In this document: positions 1 to 7,302 of the stretch, piece by piece | Layout: each line of letters begins with the position of its first letter | How positions within the stretch are numbered: the stretch's first letter is position 1 | Source of the DNA: CAWDCV01 sp963728125 | GTDB lineage: Bacteria; Actinomycetota; Actinomycetes; CAWDCV01 | DNA length: 64,000 nt | Direction of reading: 5' to 3' | Assembly (NCBI GenBank): GCA_963728125.1 | Contig: CAVSIZ010000009.1 | Location: 210,440-274,439, forward strand | Notes under the pieces: model-generated | The model's database searches: none | What the model was told of the DNA's origin: nothing | What the model saw: the letters and a program-made list of their open reading frames with translations, nothing else | Position numbers and translations under genes: made by a program

Positions 1-430
1 CGCCCGAGAAGCGGATGGAGGGCATCCTCGAGCTCTGCTTCGCCGATCCGACCACCGTTCCTGAGCGGCGCCGGATCGAGGCGATCGAGGAGATCCGTCG
101 ACGCAACGGTCTGCCGTACGCCGGTGACGCGGCATTGGCCTCGTTGCGCGGGCTGGTCAGCGCGTACGTCGCTCCCACCACGCGATCGCCGTGGTCGGCA
201 GCGCGGCAGGTCACCGTGCCGACACTCGGTGCTGTACGGCCGCGAGGACCGGTTGGTCGGGTGGCGGCAGTCCCGGCGAGCGGCGCGTACCTATCCCGGT
301 GCGCGGGTCGTCGTCCTGCCCGGCTGCGGGCACGTCGCCCAGATGGAGCGGCCCGACCTGATCGCCACCGCGTGGCGGAACCTGACCGCGTCGACGGCAA
401 CGGTCGCGCGAGTCGGCATCGCGGGCGTCG
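1..430 (+). CDS. alpha/beta hydrolase, 3' part, frameshifted
   Basis: The window opens inside this gene. Frame 3 reads a helical cap-like stretch (EGILELCFADPTTVPERRR) up to about position 230. The neighbouring frame then continues with LYGREDRLVGWRQSRRAARTYPGARVVVLPGCGHVAQMERPD, which carries the late Asp (GREDRLV) and His (GCGHVAQMERP) of the alpha/beta-hydrolase triad. One extra G near 231 in 'actcggtgctg' explains the switch (VPTL-VLYGRED). The serine elbow lies upstream of the window. The substrate cannot be read. The 3' end is uncertain because a second shift seems needed to reach a stop next to the following gene. Known in the family: the GCGH-xx-xMExP motif supplies the catalytic His. 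The indel is probably a sequencing error. Confidence 0.6.
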
Positions 431-1265
431 TGACGCGATCGTCTCGCCGCGGTAGCGGCGGCGGAAGGAGAGTGCGACCGGCGACGAGCACGCCGACGGC
501 GGCTGGCGCACCAATGTTCCGGCCGCCCTTCTCGTGGCGGCCGTTGTCGGCGGAGTCGGCGTTGGCTACCTCGATCAGTTCGACGCCGCCGGCTCGACGG
601 CTCGTACGCCCGCGGGAGTACGGAGGTAGCGGCTGACGGGGCGACCACGACGGAGTCGCTGCAGTCGATGACACCGCGGTTGTCGTCCGTGGTGAATCCC
701 GCGCCAGCACCACCGGTGCAGGTGCCGGAGCAGGGCAGCGGCAACCTCGACGGTCGTGTCGTCGCTGGCGATCGCGCCGCCGGGACCGGAGCAGTCGACG
801 GCCGACCTGCAGGTGCTGCGCTACATCGTGGAGGTCGAGCAGGAGGTCGCCGCGGATCGTCCTGCGTTCGCGGCGCTGGTCAATACGACGCTCAACGACT
901 CACGCAGCTGGGCGGCGGAGGGACGTCGGTTCGTCCAGGTCGCCGAGGAACCCGTCGACTTCCGGGTGACGCTCGCCACCCCGTCGACCACGGATGAGCG
1001 CTGCCTGCCCCTCATCACCGGCGGGACGCTGTCGTGCTGGGACGGTGAGCGGGCGATGCTCAACGCGGTCCGCTGGTACAACGGCGCCGAGGCCTACGGC
1101 GCGGATATCGACACCTACCGCATCTACCTGGTCAACCACGAGGTCGGCCACGGGCTCGGCCGCCGGCACGAGAACTGTCCACGGGCCGGCGCGCTCGCCC
1201 CCGTGATGATGCAGCAGACGAAGGGCATCGGCTCCTGCGTGGCGAACCCCTGGCCGTTCCCCTGA
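430..1265 (+). CDS. DUF3152 protein (Rv3207c-like), frameshifted
   Basis: The C-terminal part (756-1265) is a DUF3152 domain. It carries a metzincin-like site, NHEVGHGLGRRHENC, and later a conserved MMQQTKG turn, so a zinc-dependent surface protease-like fold is likely, though no activity is established. Upstream, another frame gives a hydrophobic anchor (NVPAALLVAAVVGGVGVGYL, about 510-570). A third gives a low-complexity linker ending VPVQVPEQGSGNLD-like at about 750. At least two indels (near 590-610 and 752) break the frame. GTG at 430 is only a guess for the start. In Mycobacterium the homologue lies next to moeZ, as here, which supports the assignment. The layout is a single-span membrane protein with an extracytoplasmic domain. 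Confidence 0.65.
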
Positions 1266-1335
1266 TCGACGAGCGGAATGACAGCTCGGCCCCTGCCGTT
1301 GAACCCCTCGCGATACCCATACCCCTGGAGAGCAC

Positions 1336-2514
1336 GTGTCGTTGCCCCCGCTTGTCGAGCCCGCGTCCGAGCTGACGGTCGACGAGGTTCGCCGCTACTC
1401 CCGTCACCTGATCATTCCCGACGTGGCGATGACCGGGCAGAAGCGCCTCAAGAACGCCAAGGTGCTCTGCGTCGGCGCCGGTGGCCTCGGCTCGCCCGCC
1501 CTCATGTACCTCGCCGCGGCAGGTGTCGGCACGCTCGGCATCGTCGAGTTCGACGTGGTCGACGAGTCCAACCTGCAGCGCCAGATCATCCACGGTCAGT
1601 CCGACATCGGCCGCTCCAAGGCGGAGTCGGCCCGCGACACGGTTCGGGAAATCAATCCCCACGTCGAGGTCGTCCTGCACGAGGAGCGACTCGACTCCGA
1701 CAACGCGATGCAGATCTTCGCCGGGTACGACCTGATCGTCGACGGCACCGACAACTTCGCCACCCGCTACCTGGTCAACGACGCCTGCGTGCTGCTCGGG
1801 AAGCCGTACGTCTGGGGATCGATCTACCGCTTCGACGGGCAGGCCAGTGTCTTCTGGGCCGAGCACGGGCCCTGCTACCGCTGCCTCTACCCCGAGCCGC
1901 CGCCGCCGGGCATGGTTCCCTCGTGCGCCGAGGGCGGCGTGCTCGGCGTGCTCTGCGCGTCGATCGGCTCCATCCAGGTCAACGAGGCGATCAAGCTGCT
2001 GACGGGCATCGGCGACTCGCTCGTCGGCCGGTTGATGGTCTACGACGCGCTGGAGATGTCGTACCGCGCGATCAAGGTTCGCAAGGACCCCGAGTGCGCG
2101 ATCTGCGGCAAGAACCCGACCGTCACCGAGCTCATCGACTACGAAGCGTTCTGCGGCACGATCAGCGAGGAGGCCGCCGAGGCCGCCCGCGGATCGACGA
2201 TCACCGCGGCCCAGCTCGCCGAGATGGTCGAGCGTGGCGACAACCTCTACCTCGTTGACGTGCGCGAGCCGGTCGAGCGCGAGATCGTCGCCATTCCCGA
2301 CTCGGTGCTGATCCCGAAGGACCGCATCCTGTCCGGCGCCGCGCTCGCCGAACTTCCGCAGGATTCCCCGATCGTCCTGTACTGCAAGACCGGGGTACGG
2401 TCCGCGGAGGCGCTCGCGGCACTCAAGAACGCCGGCTTCGCCGACGCCCGGCACGTTGCCGGCGGTGTCGTGAGCTGGGTCAACTCGGTCGACCCGTCGC
2501 TGCCGGTGTACTAG
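1336..2514 (+). CDS. moeZ: adenylyltransferase/sulfurtransferase MoeZ
   Basis: A 392-residue two-domain E1-like protein. Residues 15-270 form the ThiF/MoeB domain with the nucleotide loop GAGGLGSP (47-54), the DGTDNFATRY segment, and the zinc Cys pairs CYRC and CAIC. Residues 285-392 are a rhodanese domain with its active Cys in YCKTGVR (Cys350). The family adenylates and thiocarboxylates the C-terminal Gly of ubiquitin-like sulfur carriers (MoaD2, ThiS, CysO) for molybdopterin, thiamine and cysteine synthesis. GTG at 1336 follows GGAGAGC. It is convergent with the RIO kinase, and the two stop codons share the palindrome CTAG. A moaE gene lies 29 kb downstream, so the molybdopterin branch is present. 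Confidence 0.93.
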   Translation: MSLPPLVEPASELTVDEVRRYSRHLIIPDVAMTGQKRLKNAKVLCVGAGGLGSPALMYLAAAGVGTLGIVEFDVVDESNLQRQIIHGQSDIGRSKAESARDTVREINPHVEVVLHEERLDSDNAMQIFAGYDLIVDGTDNFATRYLVNDACVLLGKPYVWGSIYRFDGQASVFWAEHGPCYRCLYPEPPPPGMVPSCAEGGVLGVLCASIGSIQVNEAIKLLTGIGDSLVGRLMVYDALEMSYRAIKVRKDPECAICGKNPTVTELIDYEAFCGTISEEAAEAARGSTITAAQLAEMVERGDNLYLVDVREPVEREIVAIPDSVLIPKDRILSGAALAELPQDSPIVLYCKTGVRSAEALAALKNAGFADARHVAGGVVSWVNSVDPSLPVY

Positions 2515-3329
2515 AAGGCCTGCGCGAGTAGCTCCCCGAACAGCGCGTCGTCGTCGACATCCAGCCCCCGGGAACGAAACCACGAGGACACGTTTCGGCA
2601 GTCGCGCTGCAGCAGCTCGATGCCGTGCGGGTTGCCGACGATGTCGACGAGCTGCGGCAGGTCGATGATCACCAACCGGTCGCCCGCGGCGAGGATGTTG
2701 TAGGCCGACAGGTCCCCGTGCGCCCATCCGGCACGGGCGAGGTCGGCCATCGCGTTGCTGAGCTGCGCGAAGTAGTCGCGGAGTAGCTCCGGCGCCGGTC
2801 GCACCTGCGCAAGCCGGGGCGCCGCAACGCCGTCGACGGTGATGAGCTCCATGAGGAGCTCGGTCCCGTCGAGCTGGACCGGGTACGGCACCGGCACGCC
2901 GGCCGACCACAGCTGCGACAGCGCGGCGAACTCCGCCGCGGCCCACTCGCCGGCGGCGATGACACGGCCGTGCGCGGTCTTCTTGGCGAGGGCGCGAGCG
3001 TCGCGGCTGCGGCGCGTACGCCGACCTTCTGTGTAGGTGGCGCTGCGATGGAACGAGCGATGTTCCTCGCTCCGATAGCGCTTGGCGGCCATGACGGCGC
3101 CGTCACGTCCGGGCACGGCGCGCTCGACAAGGAAGACGTCGGCTTCCTTGCCGGTCTTGAGGATGCCGAGCTCGGTGTCGATCGCAGCGTCCTCGGTCAC
3201 GACCCAGTCGGGTCGCGGCTCGGGACCGCGGGCACCTTTTTCGACGGAACGCCAGGTGGACCAGCGCTGACCCTCGTCGGGGTCGTCAACAGCCTGGAAC
3301 GACAGCGTCCAGGGAGAGGGCGAAGACAT
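2511..3329 (-). CDS. RIO1-type serine protein kinase
   Basis: A 272-residue protein of the RIO kinase family. Visible are the ATP-binding region with the invariant Lys (MAAKRYRSEEH), the catalytic loop HGDLSAYNIL (Asp in HGD, Asn in YNI) and the metal-binding IDLPQ that replaces DFG in this family. A flexible loop rich in Arg and Ser (TEGRRTRRSRDARALAKK) is typical of RIO1. The actinobacterial role is not established; in archaea and eukaryotes RIO1 acts in ribosome maturation. The stop overlaps the stop of moeZ in the shared CTAG. The start ATG at 3329 lies inside a short upstream ORF that has a much stronger ribosome-binding site. Confidence 0.85.
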   Translation of the reverse strand: MSSPSPWTLSFQAVDDPDEGQRWSTWRSVEKGARGPEPRPDWVVTEDAAIDTELGILKTGKEADVFLVERAVPGRDGAVMAAKRYRSEEHRSFHRSATYTEGRRTRRSRDARALAKKTAHGRVIAAGEWAAAEFAALSQLWSAGVPVPYPVQLDGTELLMELITVDGVAAPRLAQVRPAPELLRDYFAQLSNAMADLARAGWAHGDLSAYNILAAGDRLVIIDLPQLVDIVGNPHGIELLQRDCRNVSSWFRSRGLDVDDDALFGELLAQAF

Positions 3330-3393
3330 GAGAGGAACTCCAGGAGAGGGAGGCAGGGGCGACGGAAGTAGCCCGTCGGACGACGGTCGACAT
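3286..3393 (-). CDS. possible 35-residue leader ORF upstream of the RIO kinase
   Basis: An ATG at 3393 sits just after a very strong purine-rich site (GAGAGGAGGAGGACC). It opens a 35-codon ORF that ends 44 bases inside the kinase gene in another frame. The kinase start itself has only a weak site (GGAG, 13 bases away). This arrangement would let leader translation couple to kinase translation. It could also mean that the true kinase start has been displaced by an indel. The peptide shows no recognisable motif. The call rests only on the ribosome-binding site and the overlap. Confidence 0.3.
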   Translation of the reverse strand: MSTVVRRATSVAPASLSWSSSHVFALSLDAVVPGC

Positions 3394-3475
3394 CGGTCCT
3401 CCTCCTCTCACTAGGGGCTTTCCTCGTGCAGGCGCGATTGTGCGGGACGTTTGCGGCAGGGGCAAGCGGTTTTGG

Positions 3476-3874
3476 CTACGACTGCGTCGCGGCCGCCCGC
3501 TCTGCGTCGCTGCGCAGGATGCACAGCTCGTTCCCCTCGGGGTCGGCGAACACGACCCAGCCGGTCCCGTCCGGCTTGCGCTGGTCGTCGACCACGGTGG
3601 CACCCAGCGCGAGCACGCGCTCGACCTCCTCGTCGCGGGTTCGATCGGTAGGAACGAGGTCGAGATGGACGCGGTTCTTGACCTGCTTGTCGTCGGGCAC
3701 GTCGATGAACAACAGTCGAATCGTCCCGTCGGGCGAGAAGATCATGTTCTCCTCATGGCCCGGCAGATTCGGGTCGTCGGGGTCCTCGGCGAAACCGAGC
3801 AGCTCGCCCCACCAGACCGACTGCTCGTAGGCGTTGCGCGCATCGAACGTCGTATGCGAAATCCGTACGGCCAT
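3476..3874 (-). CDS. VOC family (glyoxalase-like) protein
   Basis: A 132-residue single VOC unit with two beta-alpha-beta-beta-beta repeats: ISHTTFDARNAYEQSVWWGELLG at the start and a C-terminal WVVFADPEGNELCILRSD ending, where the Glu of GNE is the usual metal ligand. Proteins of this kind in Actinobacteria are annotated as glyoxalase/bleomycin-resistance-like, but the substrate is rarely known. It probably forms a dimer or pairs with itself, as one VOC unit is half an active site. The ATG at 3874 is the first good start. It lies upstream of the RIO kinase on the same strand. Confidence 0.8.
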   Translation of the reverse strand: MAVRISHTTFDARNAYEQSVWWGELLGFAEDPDDPNLPGHEENMIFSPDGTIRLLFIDVPDDKQVKNRVHLDLVPTDRTRDEEVERVLALGATVVDDQRKPDGTGWVVFADPEGNELCILRSDAERAAATQS

Positions 3875-3975
3875 GCGGCATCGTTGCCGGAACTGGTTCC
3901 GCGTGCACGCCCTTTTCGCCGCATCGTGTACGCGCGGAACCACCTGACGAGTCGGTGAGAGGGAAACGGGGCCGG

Positions 3976-6459
3976 CTAGATGGCGCCGCGGCGTTGGAGG
4001 GCGCTGAAGCACAGCCACCCGGGCAGGACGGGCAACCAGAACGTCACCAGCCGGAACAGCAGTACCGAGGACACCGCCGTCGAGCCGGGCAGCCCCGCCG
4101 CGGTCAGGCCCGCGGACAGCGCAGCCTCGACGGCGCCGAGTCCGCCTGGGGTCGGCGCCGCCGAACCAAGAGCTGAGCCCGCGAGGTAGACGACGGCGAT
4201 GCTCGCGATCGACAACGACCCGCCGAATGCGCGGATGGATGCGTACAGGCACAGCACGAACGCGATGGTCAGCAACAGGTTTCCGCCTACGCCGAGCGCG
4301 AGCTTGCGCGGTGTCTGAAACATGTCGAGCAGGCGCGGAATGATCCGCGTCAGCATGGGCTGCACCCGGTCGCGTAGCAGACGCCGAGCCTGCGGTACGG
4401 CAAAGGCGGCGGCAAGCAGCAGCACCACAGCGACGACCACGAACAACACCGTCCGCGACGGCACCAGCTCGCTGGCTTCGCTGCTCCCCTGGCTGCCGGT
4501 GATGAAACCGGCCAGCAGCAGCAGTGCTACGTGGAACACGAACGCGAACACCTGCCAGACGCCGACGCTCGCTACAGCCAACGCGGGATCAACCCCGGAC
4601 CGCTGTACGAACCGTACGTTCAGCGCCACCCCGCCCACCGCTGGCGGCGCGACCAGCTTGACGAACGACCCGGCGACCTGCGCGAGGACGGTATCGACGA
4701 ACTTCAGCCGCTGCGGTACGAAACCCATGAGGCTCAACGCCGCCGCGCCGAACGTCAGCACGGAGAACCCGAGCGCGATCAACGACCACTCGAAGCTCGC
4801 GCTGGAGATGATCCGCACCGGGTTCACCGAACCCAGCTGCGTGAGCACGATGTACAGCGCCACCGCGCCGCCGACGATGGTGAGCAGCGTGCGCGGACGT
4901 ACCCGCTCCACCTGTATGGGCTCGATCTCCGCCTGCGGCAATCGCTTGAGTGCCGCCTCGCGCAGGTCGGTGAGCAATCCCTTGTGGTGGCGCAATTCGG
5001 TGCGGGTGTGGCCGGACAGCGCGATCGGCTGCAGCATTGGCAGCGCGCGAGCGACCTGATCCGCGCCGACTGCTGTCAAGGCCGCGTCGAGTGCACGATC
5101 GGTGCCCACGAGGAGCGCTGTCGTCGTCAAGAGCTGGGCGGCGTCGAGGCGGATCTGCAGATCACTCGCCGCGACATCGCCCGACCGGACGTCGATCAGC
5201 CACAGCGTCGCCGCGTCGTCGAGCAGCATGCGATTCTCGGTCAAGCTGCGCGGCACGATGCGGCGCTCCACGAGGTTGGTGAACTGCTGCCATGCCTGGG
5301 CAAGCACGTCGTCGGTGAGGTCGTCGAGGGGCACCTCGTCGAGCGTTCGTCCCTCGACTTTCTCGTACGCCAGCAGCACCGCGTCGGGGCCGACGTCGCT
5401 CACGCCGACGAGGCGCGGCGTGCGTGCCCCGGCCGCCGATGCGGCGTACGACAGCAGCGCCTCGTGCTCGAGGGCGGCGCGCAGTGAGAGCAACGCCCGG
5501 CGCTGCATAGGGCTGCGCAGCCGGATGCGGCGCCACACCCGGTACACCAGCGCCGCGCCCTGCTGATCGCGATCCAGGACGGCCACGTCATACAGCCGAC
5601 CCGACGTCGTGTGCACGAGATAGCGCCGCGAGTCCTCCACCTGTGGATCGACGGCTCGCAGCTCGGCGGCATCGATGCCGATCCGTCGCAACACCAGAGC
5701 GATCTCGGCACCGCCCGGTCGCGGGTTCGGCGTGCCAAGGACGTACCGCACGCCGAGACCCGACGCGCGGCCCACCAGCAGCGTGACGAGCAGCGCAAGT
5801 GGCGTCGACAGCCCGCCGATCAGGCTCTCCAGGATCAAGCCGGCGAACGTGACGTACGTCAGCAGCTGCAGGCGTCGGCGACCGGCAACACCGGTCGCAG
5901 ACACGAACGCCACCAGCGCAGCGAGGAACGGCGCGACCGGCAGTTCGATGTCGGTGGCCTCGCCCCGGGTCAACGCGTCCAGCAGGTCGCGTGAGGCGTA
6001 CGCCGACAGCACCAGGCTCAGGCCGTAGGCGAGCAGGAAACCGAGTGCGGCCGCGAGCAGCTCGTCGAGGATCCAGGCACTGCGTCGCCGCACGATCTGG
6101 TCGACCGCGATCGTCACCGGAAGTGCGAGCAGACCGAGGACGACGATGACGGCCACGACGTCGAGGACCCAGGACGGGATGTAGGCGGACACGCCGAGGA
6201 TGTCCTGCTCCACACCGGACGTCGTCCCGACCGCGATTTGGCCGAGCGCGACGAGCAGTACTGCGCCGACCACCGAGACGATCGTCCGACCGAGGTCGGC
6301 GGGCTGGCGGATGCGGCGTTTCGGAGTCGGCTCGATGACGACCGGCGCCTGGATCGGCGCGTCCTCGGTGAGCTCCAGCGGGCTGGTCACGGACGTGGGA
6401 GGGTCCGCCGGCGCCGGAGGCGCGGCATCGGTTCGCCCCTGCCCCGTCACCTCGACCAC
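3976..6459 (-). CDS. large membrane protein: kinase-like middle and LPG-synthase/flippase (UPF0104) C-terminus
   Basis: About 827 residues from GTG at 6459. The N-terminal third has a short Pro-rich cytoplasmic tail and about six hydrophobic segments (for example TIVSVVGAVLLVALGQIAVG and VLDVVAVIVVLGLLALPVTIA). The middle, roughly residues 260-510, reads like a degenerate protein-kinase/RIO fold (RYLVHTTSGRLYDVAVLDRD, LLAYEKVEGRTLDEVPLDDL, LWLIDVRSGD). The last 300 residues are the lysylphosphatidylglycerol-synthase transmembrane/flippase-like domain (PAVGGVALNVRF, APTPGGLGAVEAAL). Homologues in Actinobacteria are annotated as UPF0104 or flippase-like; the transported lipid is unknown. The HRD-type catalytic motif is not evident, so the kinase part may only bind nucleotide. 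It is divergent from the alkyltransferase-like gene. Confidence 0.8.
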   Translation of the reverse strand: MVEVTGQGRTDAAPPAPADPPTSVTSPLELTEDAPIQAPVVIEPTPKRRIRQPADLGRTIVSVVGAVLLVALGQIAVGTTSGVEQDILGVSAYIPSWVLDVVAVIVVLGLLALPVTIAVDQIVRRRSAWILDELLAAALGFLLAYGLSLVLSAYASRDLLDALTRGEATDIELPVAPFLAALVAFVSATGVAGRRRLQLLTYVTFAGLILESLIGGLSTPLALLVTLLVGRASGLGVRYVLGTPNPRPGGAEIALVLRRIGIDAAELRAVDPQVEDSRRYLVHTTSGRLYDVAVLDRDQQGAALVYRVWRRIRLRSPMQRRALLSLRAALEHEALLSYAASAAGARTPRLVGVSDVGPDAVLLAYEKVEGRTLDEVPLDDLTDDVLAQAWQQFTNLVERRIVPRSLTENRMLLDDAATLWLIDVRSGDVAASDLQIRLDAAQLLTTTALLVGTDRALDAALTAVGADQVARALPMLQPIALSGHTRTELRHHKGLLTDLREAALKRLPQAEIEPIQVERVRPRTLLTIVGGAVALYIVLTQLGSVNPVRIISSASFEWSLIALGFSVLTFGAAALSLMGFVPQRLKFVDTVLAQVAGSFVKLVAPPAVGGVALNVRFVQRSGVDPALAVASVGVWQVFAFVFHVALLLLAGFITGSQGSSEASELVPSRTVLFVVVAVVLLLAAAFAVPQARRLLRDRVQPMLTRIIPRLLDMFQTPRKLALGVGGNLLLTIAFVLCLYASIRAFGGSLSIASIAVVYLAGSALGSAAPTPGGLGAVEAALSAGLTAAGLPGSTAVSSVLLFRLVTFWLPVLPGWLCFSALQRRGAI

Positions 6460-6517
6460 CTGTCGATGGTCGCAGACGCCTGGGCATCCCGACGGAACGA
6501 GACGTACGGAATGATGA

Positions 6518-6820
6518 GTGGGCGTGGTCCCCACCGAGTACGCCGAGCGTGTCCTCGAGGCCGTGGAGCGGATCCCGTACGGCCACGTCCTGGCCTACTC
6601 CGACGTCGCTGAGTGGATGGGTGAGGGATCGGCCCGCGGCGTGGGCGCGGTGATGGCGCGCTGGGGCGGTGGCGTGGCCTGGCATCGCGTCGTTCGCAGC
6701 GACGGCACGCCAGCACCGCACATCCGCGCCCGACAGCTGGCGCTGCTGCGTGAGGAAGGCGTGCCGATCCACGGCGAGCGGGTGCAGATGTCTCGCGCGC
6801 GCTGGGATGGCTCCACGTGA
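6518..6820 (+). CDS. alkyltransferase-like protein (ATL, MGMT family)
   Basis: A 100-residue protein with only the DNA-binding domain of O6-alkylguanine alkyltransferase: PYGHVLAYSDVAEWMG, the Arg-containing recognition helix region GSARGVGAVMARW, and VAWHRVVRSDGTPAPH. The PCHRV active-site Cys of MGMT is replaced by Trp (AWHRV). This is the hallmark of ATL proteins, which bind O6-alkylguanine and hand it to nucleotide excision repair rather than removing the alkyl group. Its place next to adnAB and uvrD2 fits a repair role; Mycobacterium has the same neighbour (Rv3204). The stop overlaps the GTG of the GNAT gene (GTGA), so the two are probably co-translated. Confidence 0.88.
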   Translation: MGVVPTEYAERVLEAVERIPYGHVLAYSDVAEWMGEGSARGVGAVMARWGGGVAWHRVVRSDGTPAPHIRARQLALLREEGVPIHGERVQMSRARWDGST

Positions 6821-7272
6821 TCGCGATTCGTGATGCGACGCCAGCCGACGTCAGCGACCTCGTAGCGGCGTACCAGTGGCTGTTCGATCCACCCGGCCGG
6901 ATGCCGCCGCAGTGGGATCCAGCCCGAGCGACGGACATCCTGGGCCGCGTGCTCGCGGGGCCGCGCTCGACGGTGCTCGTCGCAGCCGAGGGTCCCGGCC
7001 AGCTGGTCGGGTTCTGCAGCGTCTACCTGGACATCGAGTCGGCGCGCTTCGGGCAGCGCGCGTGGGTCGAGGATCTCGCCGTGCACCCGGATCGCCGATC
7101 GATGGGCATCGGCAAGGCACTGCTGGACGCCGCGAAGGACTGGGCGAAGATGCGCGGCGCCACACATCTCGAGCTCGATTCGGGCGATGGCCGCGTCGCA
7201 GCGCATCGCTTCTACAACCGCGAGTCACCGAGCTGGCAATCGCGCAGCTTCGGTTGGGAGTTGCGTCACTGA
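6817..7272 (+). CDS. GNAT family N-acetyltransferase
   Basis: A 151-residue protein with the GNAT fold in order: IRDATPADVSDLV at the N-terminus, AWVEDLAVHPDRRSMGIGKALLDAA (beta4 plus the acetyl-CoA pyrophosphate loop, R-x-x-G-I-G-x-A), and ATHLELDSGDGRVAAHRFYNRES (beta5-helix ending in the usual FY). The acceptor substrate is not predictable. GTG at 6817 overlaps the TGA of the ATL gene by four bases, which fixes the start. It is followed 30 bases later by adnA on the same strand and may be in the same transcript. Confidence 0.85.
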   Translation: MIAIRDATPADVSDLVAAYQWLFDPPGRMPPQWDPARATDILGRVLAGPRSTVLVAAEGPGQLVGFCSVYLDIESARFGQRAWVEDLAVHPDRRSMGIGKALLDAAKDWAKMRGATHLELDSGDGRVAAHRFYNRESPSWQSRSFGWELRH

Positions 7273-7302
7273 CCTGTCGGCCCGGCATGGTGTCATGCCG
7301 TC

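Noticed and set aside
1132..2946. 604-codon minus-strand ORF opposite moeZ
   Set aside because: It lies antisense to well-conserved MoeZ and the kinase region, is Arg/Asp/Val-rich, and has no motif; a GC-rich shadow frame.
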